Assembly (NCBI RefSeq): GCF_030816155.1
Contig: NZ_JAUSXR010000001.1
Coordinates: 2,976,001 to 3,040,000, forward strand
Origin: Arthrobacter woluwensis
GTDB taxonomy: Bacteria; Actinomycetota; Actinomycetes; Actinomycetales; Micrococcaceae
Direction: 5' to 3'
DNA length: 64,000 nucleotides
In this document: positions 50,671 to 58,587 of the stretch, piece after piece
How positions within the stretch are numbered: the stretch's first letter is position 1
How the letters are laid out: every line of letters starts with the position of its first letter
Position numbers and translations under genes: made by a program
Notes under the pieces: model-generated
What the model was told of the DNA's origin: nothing
Database searches by the model: none
Seen by the model: only the letters and a program-made list of their open reading frames with translations

Positions 50671-52197
50671 TCAGGGAGTCCGGACCCGCCCCGCGCACGC
50701 CACCGACAGCAGCGCCACGCACGCGGTCAGCGCGAAGACCCCCAGGAACGCGCCGCCGGCTCCGAGCAGGTGGAACACCAGACCGGTCGCGGCCAGGGAG
50801 AGCGCGGCGCCCACGGAGTCCGCCACGTTCGCCGCGGACCCGTTGAACCCCTGGTTGCCCGGCGTCGAATACGACAGCACCATCACGCTCAGGCGCGGAC
50901 TCATCAGACCCATGCCGCCACCCGCCAGGATCCAGCCGACGATGATGACCGCAGGCGGCAGGCCACCGAACGTGGCGGTGAGCACGATCAGGATCGACAG
51001 CGCCAGCGACGCCGCACCCAGCCGCACCGCGCCCACGTTCGAGAGTCCGGTGGACAGCCGCCCCTGGATCGCCGAGCCGATGGACCACGCCACCGCGGAG
51101 AGCGTCAGGGCCAGGCCGGCGGTCGCGGGTTCGAAATGGTGCCGGTCCATGAGGAGGTACGGGACGTAGACCTCGGCGCCGAAGAACGCCGCGGCGATCA
51201 GGAACTTCACCAGGATGACCGACGGCAGGCCGCGCCGTCCGAGCAGCACGCCGGCCGGCAGGAGCCTCCGCACCGCGAGCAGCGCGACGGCCGCCGCGAG
51301 CACCGCCACCGGCACCGCCCACGGGCCGGTCTCCACCGACAGGTTCAGCCCCAGCACGGCCACGCCCACCACGGCGGCCACCGCGAGACGCCGGCCGGTG
51401 GACAGGCGGCTCGTGGACGGGCGGGAGCCTTGCTCGGCGCCACCCGCCGCGGTTCCGTCCGGCACCTGCCCGCCGTCGAGGACGTCCCCCGCCTCCTCCG
51501 GCGACGCGTCCGCGGGCGCCGGGCCGGCGTCGTCGTGCGCGGGCTGGGCGGCCAGTCGCCGCAATGCGGGCAGCAGCAGAAGCAACGCCGGCACCACCAG
51601 GACCACCACGCCGAGGAAGACCCAGTGCCAGCTGATGTACTGCGCCACGAGTCCCGCGCCGAACGGCCCCACCATGGACGGCACCACCCACGCAGCCGAG
51701 AACGCGGCGAAGATCTTGGGGTGCAGCGCGGCGGGGTACGCACGGGCTACGAGCACGTAGAGCACCACGTTGATCGCGCCTCCGCCGAGGCCCTGGATGA
51801 GCCGACCGGCCAGGAAGACCGGCATGGACCCCGCCAGGCCCGCGACCAGGAGTCCCAGCGCGAAGACCGCCGTGGACGCGAAGAGCGGCAGGGCCGGTCC
51901 TCGGCGGTCGGTCCAGGCGCCGGCCAGCACCATGCCGATCACGCCGCTGGCGAGCGGTCCCGCGAAGGCGAGGGCGTAGAGGGCGGTGCCGTCGAGGTCG
52001 CGGGCGACGAGCGGCATGACCGTGGTGACGGCCATGGCTTCGAACGCCGCGAGGAACACGAGGGCGCAGGTCCCCAGGGTCGTGAGGAGGTAGGTGGGAG
52101 AGAGCACGCCCGGGGTCCGGGTCGGCGCCGTCTCCGGTCGCGCGCCGGGCGGCATCTGGTCCTCCTGGGTGCTGGAGGAGGTGCGAGTGGATTCCAT
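50671..52197 (-). CDS. SoxR-controlled MFS exporter
   Basis: A 508-residue MFS exporter with ~14 helices. Helix 1 reads FLAAFEAMAVTTVMPLVARDLDGTALYALAFAGPLASGVIGMVLAGAWTDRRGPALPLF, almost the same as the exporter at 39672-41045; a ~50-residue acidic cytoplasmic loop (AHDDAGPAPADASPEEAGDVLDGG) sits between helices 6 and 7. Divergent from soxR with a SoxR box in a 19-bp-spaced promoter whose predicted start lies at the ATG (52197), so the mRNA may be leaderless. Likely exports a redox-active compound; substrate unknown. Confidence 0.88.
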   Translation of the reverse strand: MESTRTSSSTQEDQMPPGARPETAPTRTPGVLSPTYLLTTLGTCALVFLAAFEAMAVTTVMPLVARDLDGTALYALAFAGPLASGVIGMVLAGAWTDRRGPALPLFASTAVFALGLLVAGLAGSMPVFLAGRLIQGLGGGAINVVLYVLVARAYPAALHPKIFAAFSAAWVVPSMVGPFGAGLVAQYISWHWVFLGVVVLVVPALLLLLPALRRLAAQPAHDDAGPAPADASPEEAGDVLDGGQVPDGTAAGGAEQGSRPSTSRLSTGRRLAVAAVVGVAVLGLNLSVETGPWAVPVAVLAAAVALLAVRRLLPAGVLLGRRGLPSVILVKFLIAAAFFGAEVYVPYLLMDRHHFEPATAGLALTLSAVAWSIGSAIQGRLSTGLSNVGAVRLGAASLALSILIVLTATFGGLPPAVIIVGWILAGGGMGLMSPRLSVMVLSYSTPGNQGFNGSAANVADSVGAALSLAATGLVFHLLGAGGAFLGVFALTACVALLSVACAGRVRTP

Positions 52198-52204
52198 GGT
52201 CCCG

Positions 52205-52235
52205 ACGCTACGACCTCAACTATGGTTGAGGTCAA
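52205..52235 (-). promoter_or_regulatory. SoxR box and 19-bp-spaced promoter
   Basis: GACCTCAAC-TATG-GTTGAGGTC (52212-52233) is a perfect 9-4-9 palindrome containing the SoxR core CCTCAA...TTGAGG. On the minus strand TTGACC (52235-52230) and TAGCGT (52210-52205) flank it with a 19-base spacer, as in MerR-family promoters that need DNA twisting by the activator. Confidence 0.88.
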
Positions 52236-52258
52236 AGCCCTGAGCGAGGAGTATCCGC

Positions 52259-52711
52259 ATGCCCCAGATCCACGGCGGGAAACAGCACGAACTGAGCATC
52301 GGGGAACTGTCCGCCCGCAGCGGCGTGCCGGTCTCCGCGCTCCACTTCTACGAGCGCCAGGGCCTCCTGCGCGCCGAGCGGAACAGCCTCAACCAGCGGC
52401 GTTACTCCCGGGACGCGCTTCGCCGGGTCGCGTTCATCCGCACGGCGCAGCGCGTGGGGATGGCGCTCAAGGACATCGGCGCGGCGCTGGACTCGCTCCC
52501 GGAGCAGCGCACGCCCACCAAGCGCGACTGGGCCCGGCTCTCCCGCCTCTGGCGCGAAGAGCTCGACGCCCGGATCGCCGCCCTCACACACCTCCGGGAC
52601 GACCTGGACTCCTGCATCGGCTGCGGCTGCCTCAGCCTGAAACGCTGCGCACTCCAGAACCCCGACGACGAACTCGGCCGCACCGGCAGCGGCCCGGTCC
52701 TCTGGGAGTAA
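52259..52711 (+). CDS. soxR: Redox-sensing MerR family regulator SoxR
   Basis: 150 residues: MerR helix-turn-helix ELSIGELSARSGVPVSALHFYERQGLLRAERNSLNQRRYSRDALRRVAFIRTAQRVGMALKDIGAALDSL, a dimerisation helix, and cysteines at 119, 122, 124 and 130 giving C-x2-C-x-C-x5-C (CIGCGCLSLKRC) for the [2Fe-2S] cluster. All four ligands are present, so it should be active and respond to redox-cycling compounds. Start 52259 follows GAGGAG. Divergent from the MFS exporter it very probably controls through the box at 52212-52233. Confidence 0.95.
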   Translation: MPQIHGGKQHELSIGELSARSGVPVSALHFYERQGLLRAERNSLNQRRYSRDALRRVAFIRTAQRVGMALKDIGAALDSLPEQRTPTKRDWARLSRLWREELDARIAALTHLRDDLDSCIGCGCLSLKRCALQNPDDELGRTGSGPVLWE

Positions 52712-52730
52712 GCTCGGCCCTCCCCTCTCG

Positions 52731-52801
52731 ATCGACTGCTCCATACGAGGCTCCCAACCCGGCGTGTCGCGGGGAGAACGACTTCCTGTGGAGCAGTCGA
52801 T
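52731..52801 (-). repeat. Dispersed palindromic repeat, copy E (degenerate)
   Basis: Keeps both ends ATCGACTGCTCCATA / GGAGCAGTCGAT but the middle is diverged (GAGGCTCCCAACCCGGCG); GAGAACGAC near the right arm suggests minus orientation. It is the least conserved copy. Located 20 bases after the soxR stop. Confidence 0.85.
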
Positions 52802-52835
52802 CGGAGGGAGGCGCGCAGTCACTAGGATCGGAGCC

Positions 52836-53534
52836 ATGAACCGCGCATCTCCCGGACCCGACGGCACGCCCGGGGCCGCAGTAGCCGGCACCTCCCCGGT
52901 CCGGCAGATCCTGTGGCTGATGCTGGCGGTGGTCGTCGGGGTGCCGGCGTTCATCGGGTCGTGGATCGGGCTCCTGTTCCTCGGCGACCACCTCGACTGG
53001 GGCCTGAGCGCCAACCAGGTGTTCGCGTGGGAGCTCGCCGCCGTCGTCGCGGTCGTGCTGTGGCCGCTCGCGATCCGCGGCTCCCTGCGTCAGTTCTGGC
53101 ACCAGCGCGGCCGGCGACCCGACCAGGTGACCGCCTGGGGATCCGAACCCACGACGCCGGTGCCCAAAGTTCCGCTCAGCGTCGGGCAGCGCCTCGCCCG
53201 GGTGGCGGTGGTGCTGCTCGGAGGCGCCGGAATCCTCGCGATCTGCGGGCCGCAGGAGGTCTCGCTCCTGGTGCTGCGGGCGCTGGGCGTCGTGAGCCTC
53301 GGACCGGCGACGCTGTGGGGCGCGCTCCAGCTCGTCACCGTTCTGCTCCTACTGGCGCTCCTGCTCCCGGTCATGGCCCTCACGGAGCACTCGCTGCGCC
53401 GGTATCCGCGCGGCAGCGAGGAGCGCTTCCGTCTCGAGGTGCAGCAGCACTGGTGCCTGGCGGCCGCCACGGCGTGGGTCATCTGCGTGGCGATGGGCCT
53501 GATGTTCGCCTGGCTCGTGGTCGCTTACCTCTGA
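52836..53534 (+). CDS. Membrane protein of unknown function
   Basis: A 232-residue protein with about five hydrophobic segments (ILWLMLAVVVGVPAFIGSWIGLLFLG, VFAWELAAVVAVVLWPLAI, VAVVLLGGAGILAICG, LVTVLLLLALLLPVMAL, LAAATAWVICVAMGLMFAWLVVAY). Start 52836 after GGATCGGAGCC. It contains no recognised motif; a polar loop of ~35 residues (RQFWHQRGRRPDQVTAWGSEPTTPVPK) lies between helices 2 and 3. Stands alone between repeat E and a convergent MFS gene. Confidence 0.7.
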   Translation: MNRASPGPDGTPGAAVAGTSPVRQILWLMLAVVVGVPAFIGSWIGLLFLGDHLDWGLSANQVFAWELAAVVAVVLWPLAIRGSLRQFWHQRGRRPDQVTAWGSEPTTPVPKVPLSVGQRLARVAVVLLGGAGILAICGPQEVSLLVLRALGVVSLGPATLWGALQLVTVLLLLALLLPVMALTEHSLRRYPRGSEERFRLEVQQHWCLAAATAWVICVAMGLMFAWLVVAYL

Positions 53535-53540
53535 CCAGCC

Positions 53541-54752
53541 CTACTCCACCAGCCGGCGTCGCCCGGCCAAGTAGCCGAACACCGCGCCCAGCACCGAGAT
53601 GCCCAGGAACACCCAGCCGGCCACGGTGAACGCTCCCGTCGCCTGGTGCACCTGCGCGACCATGAGCGTCCCGACCGACCCCACGCCGTAGCCGACGCCC
53701 TGCATCATGCCCGACAGCCGGGCCGCGGTGTGCTGGTCCTCGGTGCGCAGCATGATCAGCGTGAGCGCCACGGCCGTGAGGGCGCCCTGGCCCAGGCCCA
53801 GCAGGGAGATCCACGCCCAGATGCCCTCGATCGGACCCAGGATGCTGAGGGCGAACCCCGCGCCGGTCATGAGCGCCAGCACCACGTTGATCCCGCGCTG
53901 ATCCCAGAACCGGGCCGCGAGCGCGGGAGCCACCAGGGAGCCGAGCATCTGCAACAGGATCGACACGGACACCATGATCCCGGCGGCGCTCCCGTCGATT
54001 CCCCGGTCGCGCAGCACCGGCGCCAGCCACGCGAAGACGCTGAAGGAACTCATCGCCTGAAGCGCCATGAATGCCGTGACCTGCCAGGCGACAGGCGAGC
54101 GCCACACATTCGCGCCGTCGTGGTCGACGGCCTCGCGGTGGCGCGGCGCCCCGAGCGCAAGCGGGGCGAACAGCAGCGCGACGACGGCGGCCGGCGCCGC
54201 CCAGGCGAGCAGCGCCGTCGTCCACTGGCCGGTGAGTTCGAAAAGCGGGTACGTGAATCCCGCGCCGAGGGCGGCCGACGCGCAGATGGCGGTGGTGTAG
54301 AGGCCGCCCATGAGGCCGAGCCGGTGCTGGAAGTCGCGCTTGACGACGGTCGGCAGGATGACATTGCACAGGGAGATCGCCGCGCCGCACAGGGCCGTTC
54401 CGAGCAACAGCATCGGCAGGTGGCCGAGGGTCCCGAAGTCGGCGGGACGGATCAGGAGGCCGCCCGTGAGGACCACCATCGCGCCGAGCAGCACGCGTTC
54501 GGCGCCGAATCGCCGCGCCAGGACCGGGGCCAGTGGGGCGAAGACCCCGAGCAAGGTGGCGGGAACGGTGGTGAGGGCGGTGACGGCCCATTCCGGAATG
54601 GCTCCGGCGGCACGGATCTCGACGAGGACCGCGGCGAAGCTCGAGAACACGGTGCGCAGGTTCAGACCGATCAGGACCAGACAGACCCCCAGGAACGCGA
54701 GGCGGGTGCGGCTGGGGGCGGGGGTCATGGTCTGCGTGTGCACGGTATCCAT
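53541..54752 (-). CDS. MFS transporter, CynX/NimT family
   Basis: A 403-residue, 12-helix carrier. LVLIGLNLRTVFSSFAAVLVEIRAAG and VTALTTVPATLLGVFAPLAPVLARRFGAERVLLGAMVVLTGGLLIRP are typical of the CynX/NimT (2-nitroimidazole/cyanate) branch of MFS. ATG 54752 follows GGGAGGG. A 67-bp palindrome begins 16 bases upstream in the leader or promoter. Convergent with the gene before it, divergent from the sugar operon transporter. Substrate uncertain; the branch includes both uptake and efflux proteins. Confidence 0.83.
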   Translation of the reverse strand: MDTVHTQTMTPAPSRTRLAFLGVCLVLIGLNLRTVFSSFAAVLVEIRAAGAIPEWAVTALTTVPATLLGVFAPLAPVLARRFGAERVLLGAMVVLTGGLLIRPADFGTLGHLPMLLLGTALCGAAISLCNVILPTVVKRDFQHRLGLMGGLYTTAICASAALGAGFTYPLFELTGQWTTALLAWAAPAAVVALLFAPLALGAPRHREAVDHDGANVWRSPVAWQVTAFMALQAMSSFSVFAWLAPVLRDRGIDGSAAGIMVSVSILLQMLGSLVAPALAARFWDQRGINVVLALMTGAGFALSILGPIEGIWAWISLLGLGQGALTAVALTLIMLRTEDQHTAARLSGMMQGVGYGVGSVGTLMVAQVHQATGAFTVAGWVFLGISVLGAVFGYLAGRRRLVE

Positions 54753-54767
54753 TCTGGCCCTCCCTGC

Positions 54768-54834
54768 TGAAACAGTGGGTTTCCGCCGAAACAGTGTGTT
54801 TACTACACGGTTTCGGCGGAAATCCACTGTTTCA
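54768..54834. repeat. 67-bp near-perfect palindrome in the MFS 5' region
   Basis: TGAAACAGTGGGTTTCCG (54768 on) faces its inverted copy ending at 54834; the outer ~25 bp differ at one position, and the inner part adds GTG/CAC. GAAACAGTG occurs twice on the left arm. Single copy in the window. It may be an operator, an mRNA leader structure or a dispersed palindrome. Confidence 0.7.
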
Positions 54835-54949
54835 CGGGCCCGGCGAGGGTGCCCGGCGAACGGCTCCAGCGAACGACTCCGGCACGCGCTTCGGAACCAC
54901 CCGCCCTGCGAGCGCGAGCCGCAACCACCGATCCCTCCAAAAAACTTAC

Positions 54950-54989
54950 TGTGCATATCTTGCACAGGTAGTGCAGATATCGCTACTGT
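54950..54989 (+). promoter_or_regulatory. Sugar-operon promoter with IclR-type operator
   Basis: TGTGCATATCTTGCACA (54950-54966) is an inverted repeat TGTGCA-N5-TGCACA. TTGCAC (54960-54965) and TACTGT (54984-54989) form the promoter, 18 bases apart, so the operator overlaps the -35 box, which fits repression. The same 17-bp layout occurs in front of the IclR gene at 58498-58514. Confidence 0.75.
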
Positions 54990-55034
54990 GATGTAGGCCT
55001 CATCAGAGACCGCGCAATGAAGCGAGGAGTCATC

Positions 55035-56390
55035 ATGAACATCCCAGTGCCGGAGAATGCTTCCGCCACCCGTCGGCCGGATCCTGGATCCCTGCCGGAA
55101 AGGACCCTGAGGAAGGTCCGGTGGCGCATCGTCCCGCTGATCGTCCTCCTGTATCTGATCGCCTTCCTGGACCGGAACAACGTCGGATTCGCCAAAGGAC
55201 CACTCACCCACGACCTCGGCATCAACGACGCCGCCTACGGTCTGGGAGCGGGGATCTTCTTCATCGGCTATGTCTTGATGGAGATCCCCAGCAACGCGGG
55301 CATGTACCGTTTCGGGGCCCGGCGCTGGATCGCGAGGATCCTGATCAGCTGGGGCATCCTGGCGACCGCCATGGCCTTCGTCTGGAACGAACCGTCCTTC
55401 TTCACGGCGCGATTCCTGCTCGGCGCCGCGGAAGCGGGGTTCTTCCCCGCCGTGCTGTTCTACTTCACCCTCTGGTTCCCCACGGCTCAGCGCGCGGCCG
55501 TCCTGGGCCTGTTCATCATGGCGCAGCCCGTGGCCAACGCGCTCGGCGCTCCGTTGTCCGCCGCCCTCCTCAACCTGGACGGATTCCTCGGGCTCACCGG
55601 CTGGCAGTGGATGTTCATCATCGAAGGCATCCCGGCAGTGGTGCTGGGTGTCTTCGTGCCCCGTCTCCTGACCGACCGCCCCTCCGAGGCACGCTGGCTC
55701 GCTCCGGACGAGAAGGCCTGGCTCACCTCCACCATGGAAGCCGAATACGCGGCCAAAGTGCTCCCGGGCAAGCACTCGTTCCTTCAGGGGCTCCGCGAAC
55801 CGCGGGCCTGGGCTTACGGTCTGCTCAACTTCGGCATGGTCTGCGGCATCTACGGCCTCGGTCTGTGGCTGCCGACCATCGTCAAGGGCCTGGGCATCAA
55901 GGACAACACCTCGCTCGGCCTCCTGGTCATGATCCCGTACGCCGTCGCCATCCCCTTCGTGTACTGGTGGGCGAAACGCGCGGACCGCACCGGACGGCGG
56001 GCCCTGCACGCGTCGCTCAGCATGGTGCTCGCCGCCGTCGGCCTGATCGGCGCAGCGTATCTCCTGCCTGTGAACGCGGCCTGGGCCATGGCCGCGCTGT
56101 CGGTGGCCGCCGTCGGGATCTTCTCGGCCGGCGCACCCTTCCTGTCCATCCCGTCCGCGGCTTTCGCCGGCGCGACGGCCGCCGCTGCCCTGGGCCTCAT
56201 GAACTCCCTGGGCAACGTCGGCGGCTTCGTCGCCCCGTACCTGGTGGGCCTCATCAAGCAGGCCACCGGGAGCGACCAGCTCGCCCTCACCTTCCTGGCC
56301 GGTTGCCTCACCCTGACCGCCGTGCTCGTGTACGCCTATGCGAACCGGCGGCCGGAGGGCAACTCCCGCATCCCGCAGACCACCCCGTGA
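55035..56390 (+). CDS. MFS transporter, anion:cation symporter (ACS) type
   Basis: A 451-residue carrier. KVRWRIVPLIVLLYLIAFLDRNNVGFAKGPL is the family signature of ACS carriers for sugar acids, hexuronates and phthalates; VLMEIPSNAGMYRFGARRWIARI follows as loop 2-3. ATG 55035 follows GAGGAG by six bases; ATG 55017 is too far upstream of the ribosome site. First gene of an operon with an SDR and a FucU protein, which points to a sugar or sugar-derived substrate rather than an aromatic one. Confidence 0.88.
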   Translation: MNIPVPENASATRRPDPGSLPERTLRKVRWRIVPLIVLLYLIAFLDRNNVGFAKGPLTHDLGINDAAYGLGAGIFFIGYVLMEIPSNAGMYRFGARRWIARILISWGILATAMAFVWNEPSFFTARFLLGAAEAGFFPAVLFYFTLWFPTAQRAAVLGLFIMAQPVANALGAPLSAALLNLDGFLGLTGWQWMFIIEGIPAVVLGVFVPRLLTDRPSEARWLAPDEKAWLTSTMEAEYAAKVLPGKHSFLQGLREPRAWAYGLLNFGMVCGIYGLGLWLPTIVKGLGIKDNTSLGLLVMIPYAVAIPFVYWWAKRADRTGRRALHASLSMVLAAVGLIGAAYLLPVNAAWAMAALSVAAVGIFSAGAPFLSIPSAAFAGATAAAALGLMNSLGNVGGFVAPYLVGLIKQATGSDQLALTFLAGCLTLTAVLVYAYANRRPEGNSRIPQTTP

Positions 56391-56410
56391 AACACCATCT
56401 GGAGGAAACC

Positions 56411-57175
56411 ATGACCACACAGCACCTCGCCGGCACCACCGCCCTCGTCACCGGAGGAAGCGTCGGCATCGGACGCGGGATCGCCCTGTCCCTGGCCCGT
56501 GCCGGAGCCCGGGTGGCCCTCACCTACCGCAGCCACGCGCCGGAGGACTCGCTCCTGGACGAACTCCGGGCGCTCTCCGGGGCGGAGCCCCTGGTACTCC
56601 AGGTCGACGCCACGGACGAGACCCAGGTCGGGAACCTGGCGGACGCCGTCGGCCGGGAGTTCGGCCGGCTGGACGTCCTGGTCAACAATGCCGGGGGCCT
56701 GGTGCAGCGCGCCACGCTCCGCCAACTCGATCTGGACCTGTGGCACCGCATCCTCAGCGTCAACCTGGACACGACGTTCCTCATCACCCACCACCTCAAG
56801 CCGCTGCTGCCCCAGGGCCGCGGCCGGATCATCAACATCGCCTCCCTGGCCGGGCACAACGGCGGGCACCCCGGCGCCCTCGCCTACGCGACGTCCAAGG
56901 CCGCGATCTTCGGCTTCACCCGCTCGCTCGCCCGGGAGGTCGCGCCCGAAGGCATCACGGTGAACGCCCTGGCGCCCGGCTTCATCGAGGCCACGCCGTT
57001 CCATGACACCTTCACGACGGCGGACTCGAAGAACGCGACGGTCGCCACCATCCCGGCGGGCCGGGCAGGGGTCCCCGACGACGTGGCGGACGCCGTGCTC
57101 TGGCTCGCCGGAGAGGGATCCGCCTTCGTCACGGGAACGGTGATCGACATCAACGGAGGTCAGTACGTCCGATGA
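56411..57175 (+). CDS. Short-chain dehydrogenase/reductase
   Basis: A 254-residue classical SDR: cofactor loop TALVTGGSVGIGRGIALSLARAG, NNAG at LVNNAGGLVQRA, Ser in INIASLAG and YATSK with Tyr-x3-Lys; the C-terminal GNGSAFVTGTVIDINGGQYVR-like end (VTGTVIDINGGQYV) is typical. Start 56411 after GGAGGAAA. In the context of an ACS transporter and a FucU mutarotase it is probably a sugar (perhaps L-fucose or D-arabinose) or sugar-acid dehydrogenase. NAD versus NADP preference not determined. Confidence 0.9.
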   Translation: MTTQHLAGTTALVTGGSVGIGRGIALSLARAGARVALTYRSHAPEDSLLDELRALSGAEPLVLQVDATDETQVGNLADAVGREFGRLDVLVNNAGGLVQRATLRQLDLDLWHRILSVNLDTTFLITHHLKPLLPQGRGRIINIASLAGHNGGHPGALAYATSKAAIFGFTRSLAREVAPEGITVNALAPGFIEATPFHDTFTTADSKNATVATIPAGRAGVPDDVADAVLWLAGEGSAFVTGTVIDINGGQYVR

Positions 57176-57597
57176 TCCGCGGATCTCTCAAACACCCCGT
57201 CGTCCTGGCGGCCCTGGCGGGCGCGGGCCACAAGTCGACCGTGCTGATCGCGGATCTCAACTACGCGGCCTCCACCGCGGTGGCCGCCGGAACCCCGACG
57301 GTCCATCTGGCCCTGACCGCGGGGACCCCCACGGTGCCGGAGGTGCTGGACGTGGTCCAGGGAGTGATCCCGGTCGAGCACGCCACGCAGATCCGCCCGT
57401 CCGAGGACGCGCTGCCCAGCCCCGTGCAGGACGAGGTGCGGACCCTGCTCGGCGTCGCCCCGGAGCTCGTGAGCCGCGAGGACTTCTACCGGCTCGCCCG
57501 TTCCGAGGACCTGGCCCTGGCGATCATCACGGGTGACACCCGCCGTTTCGGCAACGTCCTGCTCCGGATCGGCGCGCTCACCGAGCCGCCCTACTGA
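57172..57597 (+). CDS. RbsD/FucU family sugar mutarotase
   Basis: A 141-residue protein: LKHPVVLAALAGAGHKSTVLIADLNYAASTAVAAGTPTVHLALTAGTPTVPEVLDVVQGVIPVEHA is the characteristic FucU/RbsD start with GHxxxxxIxDxNY and the catalytic His region in HLAL. FucU interconverts alpha- and beta-anomers of L-fucose; family members also act on ribose. Overlaps the SDR by ATGA, so the operon supplies the right anomer to the dehydrogenase. Closer to FucU than RbsD by the DLNYA motif. Confidence 0.87.
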   Translation: MIRGSLKHPVVLAALAGAGHKSTVLIADLNYAASTAVAAGTPTVHLALTAGTPTVPEVLDVVQGVIPVEHATQIRPSEDALPSPVQDEVRTLLGVAPELVSREDFYRLARSEDLALAIITGDTRRFGNVLLRIGALTEPPY

Positions 57598-57619
57598 GCA
57601 ACCTCACCGAACAACCTGA

Positions 57620-57689
57620 GTGACGACGACGGCGACGCTCCGCACGGCGGGGCCCCCACCACCGTGCGGGGCGTCGCCGTCGTCGTCAC
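57620..57689. terminator. Long hairpin between FucU-type and IclR genes
   Basis: Arms of ~28 bp (GTGACGACGACGGCGACGC at 57620 with its complement ending 57689) with one mismatch and a ~13-base loop, placed between two convergent genes. Confidence 0.8.
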
Positions 57690-57726
57690 CCGGCCACCCT
57701 GTCGCAGAGTCAGCGAGGACGCCCGC

Positions 57727-58479
57727 TCAGGACGCCGTCGGGCTCCAGCCGAGAGACTCAGACACGGCGCGGGCGGTCTCCAGCAGATCCGGGAGCAGTT
57801 CCCGCAAGCGGATCAAGTCCATCTGGGACTTGATGGCGGTGATCGAAATGGCGCCGGCCGCGGTGCCCGCGTGGTTCCACACCGGGGCAGCGATGCAGTT
57901 GGAGATCTCCTCGTACTCGCCGTCGTCGTAGGCCCAGCCAGTGTCCCGCACCTCGTCCAGGCGGCGCAGGAACTCCTCACGCGAGGTGATCGAGGAGGAG
58001 GTGAAGGGCCGGAAGGTGATCCCGTCCACGATCCGGTCCCGCTGTTCCGGGTCCATGAAGGCCAGCAGCGCCTTGCTCACCCCGGCGGTCTGCACCACCA
58101 CGTGCCCGCCGATGCGGGTGTCGAGGTGGATGGAATCGGCCGGTTCGATCTTGTCGACGTAGACCACCGCGTCGCCGTCCGGGACGGCGAACTGCACGGT
58201 CTGCCCGACGCGCTCGCTCAGATCCACGATGAACGGGTGCACCATGGTGCGCAGATCGAACTGACGGAGCGCCGAGTCGGCCAGCGCGGCCAGCCGGAAA
58301 CCCACCCCGTAGAGGCCACGCTCGTCCCGCCGGATCAGCCCGCCGCCCGCCAGGGTCTGCACGAGGCGCAGCGCCGTGGTGCGGTGCACGCCGATCATGT
58401 CCGCGATCTCCAGCAGGGTCCGGGGCCGGACGCTGCAGAACTCCAGGATGTCGATGGCTCGCTGGACCGTCTGACTCAT
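57727..58479 (-). CDS. IclR family transcriptional regulator
   Basis: A 250-residue regulator: MSQTVQRAIDILEFCSVRPRTLLEIADMIGVHRTTALRLVQTLAGGGLIRRDERG (helix-turn-helix) then the effector domain with VQTAGVSKALLAFM, TGWAYDDGEYEEISNCIAAPVWNHAGTAAGAISI. ATG 58479 follows GGGAGG; the longer open frame upstream is not conserved. The 17-bp palindrome at 58498-58514 lies in its own leader region, and the same palindrome controls the nearby transporter/SDR/FucU operon, so it most likely represses both. Confidence 0.9.
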   Translation of the reverse strand: MSQTVQRAIDILEFCSVRPRTLLEIADMIGVHRTTALRLVQTLAGGGLIRRDERGLYGVGFRLAALADSALRQFDLRTMVHPFIVDLSERVGQTVQFAVPDGDAVVYVDKIEPADSIHLDTRIGGHVVVQTAGVSKALLAFMDPEQRDRIVDGITFRPFTSSSITSREEFLRRLDEVRDTGWAYDDGEYEEISNCIAAPVWNHAGTAAGAISITAIKSQMDLIRLRELLPDLLETARAVSESLGWSPTAS

Positions 58480-58497
58480 GGGGGGCCTCCCTTCAAC

Positions 58498-58514
58498 TGT
58501 GCAATAGTTGCACA
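58498..58514 (-). promoter_or_regulatory. IclR-type operator (autoregulatory)
   Basis: TGTGCAA-TAG-TTGCACA is a perfect 7-3-7 palindrome 19 bases upstream of the IclR start codon, of the same 17-bp layout as the site at 54950-54966 before the sugar operon (TGTGCA-N5-TGCACA). Confidence 0.78.
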
Positions 58515-58587
58515 CGCTGGCCCCTCGCCCAAGGCGCGTCCACCCCGGATGAATCCCTGTCACCCCTCCCCGGTACCCTGGAAGACG

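Noticed and set aside
53541..56420. Reading the CynX-type MFS as a 959-residue protein
   Set aside because: The upstream part is antisense to the ACS transporter operon; a good start with GGGAGGG lies at 54752.
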